A stretch of DNA of 64,000 bases from Raffaelea ambrosiae (Eukaryota > Ascomycota > Sordariomycetes > Ophiostomatales > Ophiostomataceae). Within the stretch, counting starts at the first letter, position 1. The number at the start of each line of letters is the position of its first letter. The stretch spans positions 1,633,628-1,697,627 of the forward strand of contig PCDI01000002.1 of the NCBI GenBank assembly GCA_002778195.1, read 5' to 3'. Position numbers and translations under genes: made by a program. The notes under the pieces are model-generated. The model did no database searches. It was not told the origin of the DNA and saw only the letters and a list, made by a program, of their open reading frames with translations. Positions 10,297 to 20,484 of the stretch are shown piece by piece.

Positions 10297-12143
10297 ATGA
10301 CAAGGACCACCGGCAACCAGGCGGTCCCGGACGGGGTGGCATCCGACGGCAAAGATGGGCTGGTGGGCGATGCGTGGACCGTCCAGCTCGAATCCGGCGA
10401 GCAGGGCCCGCCGAAGATCAAGAGAGACATGGGCTGGCTGAGCATCCTGGCCGCCGGTTTCAATGTCAACAACAGCTGGCTGGTCGTCGCCGCCACGCTC
10501 GCCATCTCGCTGTCCTACGGCCCCATGAACAGCATTTGGGGCCTGCTGGTGACCATACCGATCTTTCTCTGCGTGGCCCTGACGTTGTCGGAGCTTGTGT
10601 CTGTGTATCCCACGGCAGGTGGCCAGTATCATTGGACGTTCATTATGGCTCCAGAGTCGATCAAGAAGCCGGCGGTACGTTCTGGGGGTTCTTTTTTTCC
10701 CCCTCTTTTTGAGAACGTGGATTCTGGCCGTCTCCTCCGTTCACTAACACTCCCGTCTAGGCCTACTTCTGCGGCTTTGTCAACTGGCTGTCCTGGGTCG
10801 GCATGAGCTGTTCCAGCTCCAGCGCGTTCATCTTCTGCACGTACGCGCTCATCATGAACGCCAACCCCGACTTTGTGCCCCAAGGCTGGCAATCCTTCCT
10901 CATCTATGAGGCCAATGTTGCCGTTGCCTTTGCGGCCAATGCGTTGGGCAAGAAGATCCTGCCCACGTACTACTCCACGGGATGTAGGCAGTGCTCGTTT
11001 TCTGTTTTGTTTTGTTTTGTTCTGTTTTCTGTCCTGCCTCACGCTGTCTACAACGGTGCTCGTGCCGGCCCCCGATGCTGACCGAATCTTCTGCGCAGTC
11101 CTCCTCAGCGTGGCGTGTTTCTTGGTCTTCACCGTCGTGAGCCTCGCCATGCAAACGCACAAGCAGTCGTCGGCCGTGGTGTGGACGTCGTACACAGAAG
11201 AGTCCGGCTGGCCCGCCGGCCTGCAGTTTCTCATTGCCATGTCCGCGCCCGTCATTGCCTTGTGTCCCGTGGACGGCGCGGTGCACCTCGTGGAAGAAGT
11301 CAACAATGCGGCCCGGGTCGTCCCGCGGACCATTTTCAGCGCCATTGTCATCTCCTGCGTGACCGCCCTGGCGTTCCTGCTGGCGACCCTCTACAGCGTC
11401 GCCGACTACGACGCGGTCCTCGCGAGCCCCTCCGGCTTCCCGCTCTTCGAGGTCTGGTCGCAGGCCACGTCGACCACGACCGTGCCCGTCGTCTTCACGT
11501 ACGTGACGCTCTACCTCTTGCTGATCGGCACCATTGCCTGCACGCAGGTGGCCTCGCGGCTCGCCTTCAGCCTGGCGCGCGACCGCGCCCTGGCCTTTTC
11601 CCCGTACCTGGTGCGCATTGACCCGCGGCTGGCCGTGCCGTTCTGGGCGCTGCTGCTCGATGCCAGCATCATGTTCCTGATCGGCCTCCTGTTCCTCTTC
11701 TCGTCGGTCGCGTACAACTCCATTGTGGGTGTCACCGTCATCTTCCAGGAAGTCACGCTGGCCGTGCCGACGGCGTTCTTGTTGTACCACCGCCGATCTG
11801 TCCAGGTCCTGCCCGCGGACAGGCCGTTCAAGCTGCCGCCGGTCGTGGGCTGGACAGCCAACCTGGTGACGGTGCTCTATGCGACGCTGGCCGTGCCCAT
11901 CTTCCTTTTTCCCACCACGAAACATCCCACCGGATCGACAATGAGTAAGTCTACCGGGCCTATCTATCCAGCCATGACGCCGTGCGCTCGTTTACTGACG
12001 TTGGACAATGTTGGAAAGACTATGGAATTGCTGTCATTGCAGGCGCTCTTCTCATCGCTGTGGGCAACTGGTTCATATTTGCGCGGAAGCGGTTCGACAG
12101 CCCCGTTGCTCTCCATTTGCTCGACAAGAGCGGTAGCGAGTAG
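10297..12143 (+). CDS. APC-superfamily amino acid / GABA-type permease (second copy type)
   Basis: Four exons: 10297-10674, 10761-10983, 11099-11944, 12019-12143; 523 residues, all introns GT-AG with matching phases. Same family as the permease at 4182 but clearly divergent: the loop before helix 3 reads TLSELVSVYPTAGGQYHW and helix 1 contains FNVNNSWLVVAATLA. The conserved mid-protein acidic motif is CPVDGAVHLVEEVNNA. A long hydrophilic N-terminus (about 45 residues) precedes the first helix, as in fungal choline/GABA permeases. Two related permeases flank the P450/SDR pair in the same orientation, so a shared uptake role is possible. Substrate unknown. Confidence 0.93.
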
Positions 12144-12819
12144 TTGTGTACACGAATCAGAACGAGCAAAGCAATGAATTGTTCCACAAAACACTGGTGA
12201 TTGGCTCCTGCTCCCACAATAGTATGAGCCTACGTACAATTGCGGCCGTGTTGTCCGGCGGACAATGGTGGACGGCCTAGCCATGCGATATGTGACGCAC
12301 ATGCCGTTCAGCCGCACTTTGCGCAGGTCGAAGCTTGTAGGATGCGCGTTTCTATTGATCTTGTACAACGACGACTTGGCAATATGGGGGAAATGGATCG
12401 CCGCTTTTGATCGTGCGTCCAACCTGGAAGATCGGCAAGGTTTACAGATGATTGTTAGCGTATAGTTCAAGAGATATGATCTACTTCGTAATGACTGCAT
12501 TGAGGGTCAGGCTGTGGCAGTATTTATACTTTGCCCCTTTCTTACCCTTGGCATGAAACCGCATACTAGAGCCTCGGCCTTTCGCCGTTCACGATGACAC
12601 AGTGGGGATATATCTTCACCAACCAATCACAGGAGAGATGCCACAGGTGGCTTTTCGGACAGACAAGAGAAAAATTCAAATCTGACACACATAGACACAC
12701 ACAATCTCTTCTGCTTCTCTTTTTTTTTTTTCAGATTCTTTGCTCCGGAGTCAACTGGCTAACGCGTCTCAAGCACGTCTTCTTTTCGATTTTCTGGTCA
12801 CCGCCACCGCCGTACCATC
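12144..12819. other. Intergenic
   Basis: Nothing gene-like seen. A T12-rich tract ending in CAG sits at about 12720-12734, so a 5'UTR intron of the next gene is possible. Confidence 0.5.
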
Positions 12820-13179
12820 ATGCTCGCCATCGGCCTGGTTGCTGCCCTGGCAGCCCTCCACGTCTACATCCTCGTGCTCGAGATGTTCCTCTGGACAACA
12901 CCACGCGGCCAAAAGGCCTTTCGCCTCACGCCCGCCTTTGCCGCCCAGACGCGCTCGCTGGCCGCCAACATGGGCCTGTACAACGGCTTCCTGGCCGCGG
13001 GGCTCTTGTGGGGTGTGCTGCACCCGGACGCCGCGATCGCCCTGCAGGTGCAGCTCTTCTTTGTCGGCTGTGTCATTGTGGCGGGCCTGTTTGGCGGACT
13101 GACGTCGTCCACCAAGATCCTGTTTGTGCAGTTTGTCCCGGGATCCCTGACTCTGGCGGCTATTCTTTTGGGCATTTGA
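12820..13179 (+). CDS. DUF1304 small integral membrane protein
   Basis: 119 residues, single exon. Four hydrophobic segments: LAIGLVAALAALHVYILVL, the region around NGFLAAGLLWGVL, VQLFFVGCVIVAGLFGGL and the C-terminal LTLAAILLGI. The motif EMFLWTTPRGQKAF after helix 1 and ANMGLYNGFLAAGL are characteristic of the DUF1304 family, found in bacteria and fungi with unknown biochemical role. Length matches the family. No co-transcription with neighbours is implied in a eukaryote; it simply follows the permease. Confidence 0.9.
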   Translation: MLAIGLVAALAALHVYILVLEMFLWTTPRGQKAFRLTPAFAAQTRSLAANMGLYNGFLAAGLLWGVLHPDAAIALQVQLFFVGCVIVAGLFGGLTSSTKILFVQFVPGSLTLAAILLGI

Positions 13180-13482
13180 GCTCGTTGCGCTCTTTGGAAA
13201 GACAAACGCGGAATCGAATGGAGGCCCTTGACTGGAAAGCGGGCATTGGCTTGATCACGACGGAGTGGGCGCTGTGAGACGCAGGGAATTTGGATTCGAG
13301 GACTGGCTGCTGCGTGGGTATGTTGTGTGGGTGGACGAAGAGAACCTTGGGGTAGAAGGTGTGCTGCAAGCAGACGGTCTGGGCATGGAGTGGGTAGAAC
13401 GATGGTGGATTGGTTGTACATCGCAGGGCTTCATGGCAGCATGGAATAGAAACAGAGACGGACATGACAAAGCAAGCACTCG

Positions 13483-13980
13483 ATGGTCAGTCCGAGCACA
13501 CGCACAAACAATGTTTGTGCCATTATGGAAAGTTCTCTGTCCAAGTCAGGCCATGGATGTGATGCCTGTCGCCTATTTCGCAGCCTTGTCCTGGTTATCT
13601 TTCCGCTTCCTTCCCTGGGAGGCGATGTCCAAGACCTCCAGCTGGAATGGTCCAGAGATGGCTTTGCATTGCAGGCCCGCGATCAGAAGAGAGTCATGTC
13701 CTCTTCGTTTCACTTTGATTCGCTTACTGGTGAGCTTGGCTCTATAGGGTCACCACAACTCGCCATACAACAAGACCACGCACCCTATGCGAGGGTTAGT
13801 GAACCAGGCGGTCTTGCAAGGCCTGTCACCAGTGAATCAGGCAGAAGGTTGCATCTCAAACGACTCGCTACGGTCTATGAGGTGCTAGTCTACGTACGTG
13901 AACGCATCCAGAGAATTGCCAGTTTGGTCGGAGAAATCACCCTCTTCTATTTGGAGGCCAAGTTCTTTGATCGTTTGTAA
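13483..13980 (+). pseudogene. Possible relic of a HET-protein N-terminal region, or unrelated ORF
   Basis: A 165-codon ATG-initiated frame. It contains SGHGCDACRLFRSLV, similar to the cysteine-bearing N-terminal stretch of many HET-domain proteins (GCxxCxLL...), followed by an LQLEWSRDGFAL-like strand. No HET catalytic core follows, and downstream DNA holds no matching exon. Read as an intact small gene it is unlike anything I recognise. Evidence is pattern similarity only, so confidence is low. Confidence 0.25.
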
Positions 13981-14599
13981 AACTGAAGGAGGTCTAGACT
14001 AGCTGGAATTGTCTGGACGGGGATGGCCGTTCTGTCGTTGGGCAGACCTGCATCTAAGGCGAGCAGAGTTGCGCGTTTGCGAGTATTTGAGTGGTCAGCC
14101 CCGGCTGAACAGGACCCCGACCCTGCATGCAGCTAAACAGCGCATGGCGTGATCTTTGAGGCCCATCTCTCGGCGGGACCAATAAGCTATTCATTTTGCA
14201 ATGTGCTTCTTTGCAGGACCAACCAACTGTATTTTTATTTTTATTTTTATTTTATTTTATTTTTCTTTGCAGGCACATCGTACAGCTGGGCCAAGAACCT
14301 TGCTGTCAACAAGTTCCATGTGTTTCTGGGATGGACAGTTTGCTCGCCAGAGAAGAGAATACGACCAAACTGGCTATAAATTGTCGTCATTTCGTCGCCC
14401 CCTCCCTCTTCTTTCTCCTTGATTGCCCACAGTCGGGTCGCGGCCTTCCTTTTGCATTTGGTCCATCCGCCTTTTCGCTCATTGTCGCCCGATTTCTTTG
14501 CCCATCTGCTACTTCACTTTCGTTTCTGTTCAGTTCGTTTCGCGGCTGTACTCCACATTCCCTTGCTCTATCCTGCCGGCAGGCTCCAGAGGTTTCCCC

Positions 14600-15260
14600 A
14601 TGTCCGGCTCGCATTAGCAACAGCCATTGCACGCCGAGGACGCTCTTGGCACCCACCCAGCCTACCCCAACTCAGTTGAGCCTTGCCCAAACGAGGCCTA
14701 CTTGACTGAAGTCGATCAGCCTGGATGCGTGGACCCGCGCGTACTCGACAACAACCATAGGGGACCTCTACCGTCATACAATTGGGCTCAAGACACCAAC
14801 GAAGAGCCTGCTGGCTGGGAAGCACATGTGGAAGCAGAGCCAGCATCAACAAACACACGCTCCCTTTCCCCAACCGAAAACTTGGCAGGCAATGGTTCTT
14901 TCAGCTCGTCAGCCGCAAACATCATCCGATGCACATTCTGCTCAGAAACATTTTCTCGGAGGGGACTCTTAACGTATGTGCCCGTATGTTGCAAAACAGG
15001 TATATCCCGGACTCCGTGACTGACCTCCTCCTCCGAATAGGAGACATATGAGGAATCATACCCGTCCTTTCGAATGCCAGATGTGCGGGAAAACGTTCAC
15101 GTTGCGAAAGGACCGCACACGTCACTGCAAAGACATCCACAGCCCGGAACGACTCAACTGTCCATGCCAAGGGTGCAACTATAATACGCCTCGATTCGGC
15201 AATCTGAGAAGGCACTGCCTCAAACGGCATGATGTTTGTATCGAAAGTTTAGGCAATTGA
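14600..15260 (+). CDS. C2H2 zinc-finger protein interrupted by an in-frame TAG at codon 6
   Basis: Exons 14600-14973 and 15041-15260. Splicing at GTATGT / GAATAG restores finger 1, so the junction is reliable. Three C2H2 fingers: CTFC...H-MRN-H across the junction; CQMCGKTF...H-CKDI-H; and CQGCNYNT...H-CLKR-H, each with 12 residues between Cys and His. The only suitable ATG in frame is 14600 (context CCCCATG), giving M-S-G-S-H and then TAG at 14615-14617. The frame after it is open to the fingers and has no other ATG. With the stop read through the product is about 197 residues. Likely a nuclear regulator if functional; it could be a recent pseudogene by CAG-to-TAG change, an mRNA recoded by editing, or a gene with an unseen upstream exon. 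Confidence 0.7.
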
Positions 15261-15761
15261 GGTCGGAACAAAGACACCATTTTCCTACACAAAGACATCC
15301 TACAACCTATTGTCCGTTCCAAGCTGCCCCTTTGTACTTTGTGTAATACAACTTAAGCTCGTTTCGCCTTGATCATATCGGTTATTTTGTCGACGTAATT
15401 GAAGTGAAAGCCTGGTACTTTGCGTACGATCGATGATGCGATGATCCCAGTCTGAACACCAGTTTCGATAAAATCGCTACAGTAGATTAATATGCAATAC
15501 AGTAAAAGAGACAAGTCGAGCCGTGGTTTATCTCGTTTTTTATATGGGCCACTCTCCACTAACAAGGGACAAGGATGTCGAAAATCGATAGTGGATGTTG
15601 TTTGTACGACCAGTATCGCTCGCGTTCTTGACTCTGCGCGTTTCCTAATAGCAAGGACAAAGAATGTGGGTGGTGTTGGATAAGGCTATTCATCAAATAC
15701 AGGCGTAGACACACGCACGTCGTAAGAAGAAAGAAGAGCAACCCATGGGGGCAGGCGTCCG
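15261..15761. other. Intergenic between convergent genes
   Basis: 501 bp of AT-richer DNA. No feature recognised beyond presumed 3' ends of both genes. Confidence 0.5.
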
Positions 15762-16241
15762 TCAGGGCAGCAGCGGCCACACCCGCCGCAACCGTCTGGC
15801 GATCTGCACAAACTGTGCGGCATCGATTTCTGGTCCCTGCCGCGCTGCCACCTCGGCCAGCTTGGCGTCCTTGCTGGGGTTGACGACTTCCCGGACAACC
15901 ACCGCATTCCCACCACGACCACGGCCTCTGCAGAGTGCCGCTGCTACCCGGTAAAAGCCCCACCGCAGGCTGAACTTGCCCAGCATATATGCGTACACAG
16001 GCACACCGCCGATGCTGCCTGGTAGCGGTGCAATGGCAAATCCGTCGTACCGGGCCCGGCTGATGGAGAACACCACGTCCGCGGTCTCGCTGAGCCGCAG
16101 CAGCCGCGAGGGCGCCCGGCGGCGCTCGTCGAGCTCCTCGCGGAGGCGGGCGCGGTGCCACGCGCGAGACGTCTGGCGTGTGAGGCCGAGCATGGCGTGC
16201 CAGCGCCGGAGGCAGGGCGGAAGGGGGGGGACGGCAGGCAT
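15762..16241 (-). CDS. Conserved fungal protein of unknown function
   Basis: Single exon; 159 residues from the ATG at 16241. The frame stays open to an ATG at 16454, and an internal ATG at 16193 would give 143, so the start is uncertain. The C-terminal 140 residues look conserved in character: SRAWHRARLREELDERR, then LSETADVVFSISRARYDGF, YAYMLGKFSLRWGFYR, VVREVVNPSKDAKLAEVA and a basic end RRLRRVWPLLP. I recall proteins of this pattern as uncharacterised in Pezizomycotina; no catalytic motif is visible. It is divergent from the kinase fusion to its right. Confidence 0.65.
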   Translation of the reverse strand: MPAVPPLPPCLRRWHAMLGLTRQTSRAWHRARLREELDERRRAPSRLLRLSETADVVFSISRARYDGFAIAPLPGSIGGVPVYAYMLGKFSLRWGFYRVAAALCRGRGRGGNAVVVREVVNPSKDAKLAEVAARQGPEIDAAQFVQIARRLRRVWPLLP

Positions 16242-16871
16242 GCGTCGGGGACCTGGTCGACAATGTAGGCCTCTTGTGCAGGAGGAGGAGGAGGTCGTAT
16301 TGGTGGTGGGCTCGCTCGAGCGGGTGAGCATGCGAGCACGCCGAGATGGACGGAAGGCGGAAGGGCAGGCAAGCACCCTTTTCAGTGATTGGCTGCGTGC
16401 TCTTGGCCTGGTGCGTGTCTGTTGTATGAGGAAGAGACAGTGTCTTCTTTTCATGTGCTGCCTTGCAATGGATTTTGTTTATTTTGTGTCAACGTGCCCC
16501 ACTTTTCTGTGAGAGGAGAAGCGGGGATCCTACTTAGTAGGCCTCACTTACACGGAGGGAAACGAGCTCGCAGACGAAGCAGGGAAGCTGCAAGCGGGAC
16601 CAGGCAACACCGCTGTGGCTGGGGCGTATGCAGGAGGCTCTTTTGGTGCGGCAAGCAGGATGTGTGGAAGGCCACAGAGAAGAAGGAGGCGGGAGGGGGT
16701 CGTTGCGGGCTCCCATAGACAAGAGGTATACATAAATACGCTGCCTGTTTCCATGTCCGTGCTGGTTCGCAAAGGCCAGACTGAACGCAAACGCTCTCTC
16801 TCCATGAATACCAGCCCCAGTTGTCTCTGAAAAAGCTTCCTCCAAGTTATCCATCCCTTGACCAAACACCC
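16242..16871. promoter_or_regulatory. Divergent intergenic region
   Basis: Lies between the conserved unknown (minus) and the fusion gene (plus). Its left part may instead be coding if the minus-strand gene starts upstream of 16241. Confidence 0.4.
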
Positions 16872-19091
16872 ATGGCGGCGGAACACCCTCCTGTCCCGAC
16901 GCCCCCCATGTCCAAGCAGACGAAGCCCGTCGTCGTCGGCCTCTACGGCGTCGCCGGCTGCGGCAAGACCTACCTGCTCAACGAGCTCCGGTCACACCTG
17001 GACGCCAGCGCGTTTGCCTTGTACGACGGCTCCGACGTCATCGCCTCCGTCGTCGGTGGAGACATGGCCGCCTTCCAGCGCCTCGACGATGGGAGGAAGC
17101 ACCACTACCGCGCGCGGGCGATCCAGAAGATCCGCGACGAGTGTGCCGCGTCGGGCCGCACGGCTGTCGTGGCCGGCCACTACATGTTCTGGGAGGACCA
17201 GGAAGGCGACGATGGCGATGGTGCGGCGGCGTGCCCGACCGTCGTCGCGACCGAGGCCGACTGGGACGTCTACACCCACATCGTCTACCTCTGCGTGCCG
17301 GCCGACGTGGCCGCCCAGCGTCGCCGCGACGACCAGCAGCGCCGGCGCCCCGCGGCCAGCGAGGCCCGTCTGGCGCAGTGGGTGGCGGCGGAGCGGGCCG
17401 CGCTGCAGACAGCCTGCCGCGAGCACGGCATCCTCTTCTGCCCGCTCTACCCCGGCCGCGACGGCAAGCACCTCCTCGCCCAGGCCCAACAGCTGCTGCG
17501 CGACTTCCACGTGCACTCGGAGACGCACAACCTCGACGAGGCGCGACGCACGCTGGACGCTGCGATGGCCGCCGCTGCCGCCGCCGCCGCCCACCACTCC
17601 CCCGCGTGGCGCACGGCCCTCGTCTTGGACGGCGACCGCACGCTGGCGGCCCAAGACACCGGCACGTTGTTCTGGGCCGAGACGGCGGCGGCGGCGGACC
17701 AGGGGCGGCGAAGCGAAGACGGCGAGGATCCCCTCAAGACGCTCTTCGGCAGCCGCCTGGGCTATTCCTACACGGCCTTCCGGCAGGCGACCCTGCTGTA
17801 CGAGAGCGAGGCCTCCCGGCTGGGGCCGCCGCCCGCGTGGGCGCGCCTGTGTGACCGCGTGGCCGGCCAGGTCCAGGTGTATCCGGAGATGGCGGGCCTC
17901 GTGGCCGCGGCCGCGCACGCGCGGACACAGCAGGACCACGGCGGCGGCGTCGTCCTCGTGGTGGTCCTCACCTGCGGACCGGCGGCGGTCTGGCGCCGGA
18001 TTGTGGCCCCGCTCGGCGCGCACGTCCTCGTCGTGGGCGGCGGGCGCGTCGCCGACGGCTTCGTGGTCACGCCCGCAGTGAAGGCGGCGCTGGTCCAGCA
18101 CCTCCAGTCGGCGTACGGGGTGCCGGTGTGGGCCTTTGGCGACAGCCCGCTGGACCTGCCCATGCTGCAGCAGGCGGACGCGGCCGTGGTGGTTGTGGGC
18201 GACGAGCGGACGCGCAGCCGCACCATGGACGCGGCGCTGGCGCGCGTCGTGAGGCCGCCGCATGGCCCGGCGCCGGGCCCGGCGCAGGGCCCGGCGTATT
18301 ACCAGGCGCGCCTCCCGCCGTCGGTGTCCCCGCGCCTCGACACCCGGCGCCTGCCCGTCATCGACCTCGCGGACGCGGCGACCGTGCGGGCCATCCTGGG
18401 TGGTGGCCCGGTCGACGGCCACGACGGCCACGACGGCCACGATGGTGGTGTCCTGCACGTCGTGCACGCGGGCGACCGACCGGCCGGGCGCCTGCTGGCC
18501 ACGCCCACCCGCGACGCGTCCCTGGCCGGGGCCGCCTTGCGGGCCGCCCACCAGCGCGTGGGCTGGTACCTCGCGCTGGAGTTTGTGGCGCCCCTCGTCG
18601 GGCTGGACCCGGTCGCCGTGCCCCACGTCCAGGGCCGCACCGTCCAGGGCCACGTCCTCCGCGGCGACGACGGCGCCCGCACCTCCATCGTCGCCCTCAT
18701 GCGCGGCGGTGAGCCCATGGCCCTGGGCGTCAGCGAGGCGCTTCTGCCGCACGCCGCCTTTGTGCACGCGCGCACGCCCGCGGACCTCACGGCGGCGGAC
18801 CACGTGGCCGGCCGCCAGACGGTGCTGCTCGTGGACTCGGTCGTCAACCGCGGCACGTCGCTGGTGGCGTTTGTGCAGCGGGTGCGCAGCCTCGACGCGC
18901 ACGTGCGCATCATCTTTGTCGCCGGCGTTGTGCAGGCCGGCGCCGTGGCCCCCGACGGCTATGTGGCGCGCCACGTGGGCGGCGACGACCGGTTCTCGCT
19001 GGTGGCGCTGCGGCTTTCGCAGAACAAGTACACGGGGACGGGCACCACCGACACGGGGAACCGGCTGTTCGGCACGACACATATGAAGTAG
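16872..19091 (+). CDS. P-loop kinase / HAD phosphatase / phosphoribosyltransferase fusion protein
   Basis: Single exon, 739 residues from the ATG of MAAEHPP. Three enzyme modules in order. (1) Residues about 19-225: P-loop nucleoside/nucleotide-type kinase, Walker A GVAGCGKT at 26-33. (2) About 245-470: HAD hydrolase with DGDRT (nucleophile Asp253, Asp255), a late Lys (VTPAVKAAL) and GDSPLDLPML (Asp424), close to phosphoserine-phosphatase-type HADs. (3) About 500-739: uracil-phosphoribosyltransferase-like domain, PRPP loop VLLVDSVVNRGTS around Asp655. The PRPP loop lacks the usual TG pair (here RG). An (HDG)n stretch, GHDGHDGHDGG, links strands in the third module. A role in nucleotide salvage or repair is inferred from the modules; the real substrate is unknown. 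It is very GC-rich, which creates long antisense frames. Confidence 0.88.
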   Translation: MAAEHPPVPTPPMSKQTKPVVVGLYGVAGCGKTYLLNELRSHLDASAFALYDGSDVIASVVGGDMAAFQRLDDGRKHHYRARAIQKIRDECAASGRTAVVAGHYMFWEDQEGDDGDGAAACPTVVATEADWDVYTHIVYLCVPADVAAQRRRDDQQRRRPAASEARLAQWVAAERAALQTACREHGILFCPLYPGRDGKHLLAQAQQLLRDFHVHSETHNLDEARRTLDAAMAAAAAAAAHHSPAWRTALVLDGDRTLAAQDTGTLFWAETAAAADQGRRSEDGEDPLKTLFGSRLGYSYTAFRQATLLYESEASRLGPPPAWARLCDRVAGQVQVYPEMAGLVAAAAHARTQQDHGGGVVLVVVLTCGPAAVWRRIVAPLGAHVLVVGGGRVADGFVVTPAVKAALVQHLQSAYGVPVWAFGDSPLDLPMLQQADAAVVVVGDERTRSRTMDAALARVVRPPHGPAPGPAQGPAYYQARLPPSVSPRLDTRRLPVIDLADAATVRAILGGGPVDGHDGHDGHDGGVLHVVHAGDRPAGRLLATPTRDASLAGAALRAAHQRVGWYLALEFVAPLVGLDPVAVPHVQGRTVQGHVLRGDDGARTSIVALMRGGEPMALGVSEALLPHAAFVHARTPADLTAADHVAGRQTVLLVDSVVNRGTSLVAFVQRVRSLDAHVRIIFVAGVVQAGAVAPDGYVARHVGGDDRFSLVALRLSQNKYTGTGTTDTGNRLFGTTHMK

Positions 19092-20484
19092 AGAGGAGGG
19101 GAACGAGGGGGACAGGAATCCCGTCGCGCTGGGAAACGGCATCAGTCCCAACAACCAGGACAAGACAGAATCGATCCAAGACGAACGCTGTCTTCCATTT
19201 TCTTTTTCAAAAACATAAAAAAATAGTGGATGAAAATTGGACAATTATAAAATTTCCGATGCTGCTGCTTGTAAGAGCTTGATCTGTCTTCCCGCGCTGT
19301 GGTCCCTTTCTTTTGTGGCCGGGCTTTCCGTGATACATATGCCAGTGGACGCAGTAGTGGGAAGCAGTCGTGATGCACTCTTGTAAGACGCAGTATCACG
19401 TGGACAACCGTACCCCGGCCAGGGGATAATTCGGCAGAGCGCGCGAATAGCAATTTTGCCCAAAACAGGAGCTAAACTACCATAGGCAATTGCAATGTGT
19501 GACTGGAGACGAACCATCTGCTCGGACTGTAACAATGTGGTAACGGACGAGTGCATTGGACCTGTGGTGCTGATCATGCAATAGATTTGAATGGATCGCC
19601 TGTGCAGATTGTCTACGGCACGTGTGGGCACGGTGACCTCTTAGGACAATCCTTTCTGGCACGTGGGTGGCTGTAACTTGGAATATTCCCATTCGTGTGG
19701 TCGATGGTAAAAGGAGGCTCGCTTTCCTCCGGATGCAGTCTGTGAATTTCTCGAACTTCATCGTTGACCCGCTTCTGTACTCCCGGGGTAGCGGCCTGCA
19801 CGCTTGCATTGCGCCTGAGAAAGACCTGAATAACGGGGAGATTGTCATCTACATGGGGGAGGTGCGCTTTTTTTGAGTCGTACGCGTCGTGGAGAATGTC
19901 GAAAACGATATGTGTTCGGAAGGTCAGTTCTTGAGCTGCTCAGTATCGTGGCTGGAAGGAAAGGCATTCTTTCCCACTGGCAACCGTCTCTGTTCCTGTC
20001 TTTTCACATCCTTTGCACAACACTTTACCCAACTTTCACAACACTCTTTGCGCAAACATTGAAGATTGTGAGACTCCGTTTTATCCTGTTCTTCGTTTCG
20101 TTGTTGCTGTGGCTGTTATCATTGTTGTATTTCTGAGGTCAGGTCAAGCATTGCCAAGAGCGAAAGCCAAGCCGGTGGTTTCACTGTCAGATTGCTGTCC
20201 AAATTCCCACCTGAGAACTTGAGACTAGGAATGAGAGAAATTCATGCAAGTGATGGAAGCGCTCTATGTCTCCATGGCAAGTCATTGTAGTGCACTCATA
20301 AAGTGCCCGAAAAAAAATGAAGAAAATAAAGATAAAAATAAAAATGAAAAAATGAAAAAATGAAAACAAACGCTTCTCAGATCTAGTGGTACAAAAACGC
20401 ATTCGAACGGCAACCCACGCCAGAACCCCCCCGACTGCATTCCAAAAAAAAAGAGAAAAAAACATTCAGAAACATTGCCGACCT
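19092..20484. other. Intergenic, about 1.4 kb
   Basis: Convergent 3' ends on either side. An A-rich stretch (20310-20370) precedes the glycoprotein gene's stop. A minus-strand fragment around 19613-19820 looks faintly protein-like but has no ATG or domain. Confidence 0.5.

Noticed and set aside
16992..19244. 750-codon minus-strand frame opposite the kinase/HAD/PRT fusion
   Set aside because: It is an antisense shadow of very GC-rich codons: Arg/Gly/His-rich, no domain, and the plus strand carries clear motifs.
19613..19820. Minus-strand fragment (VNDEVREIHRLHPEE...)
   Set aside because: Appears faintly coding but lacks an ATG, splice partners and a recognisable family.
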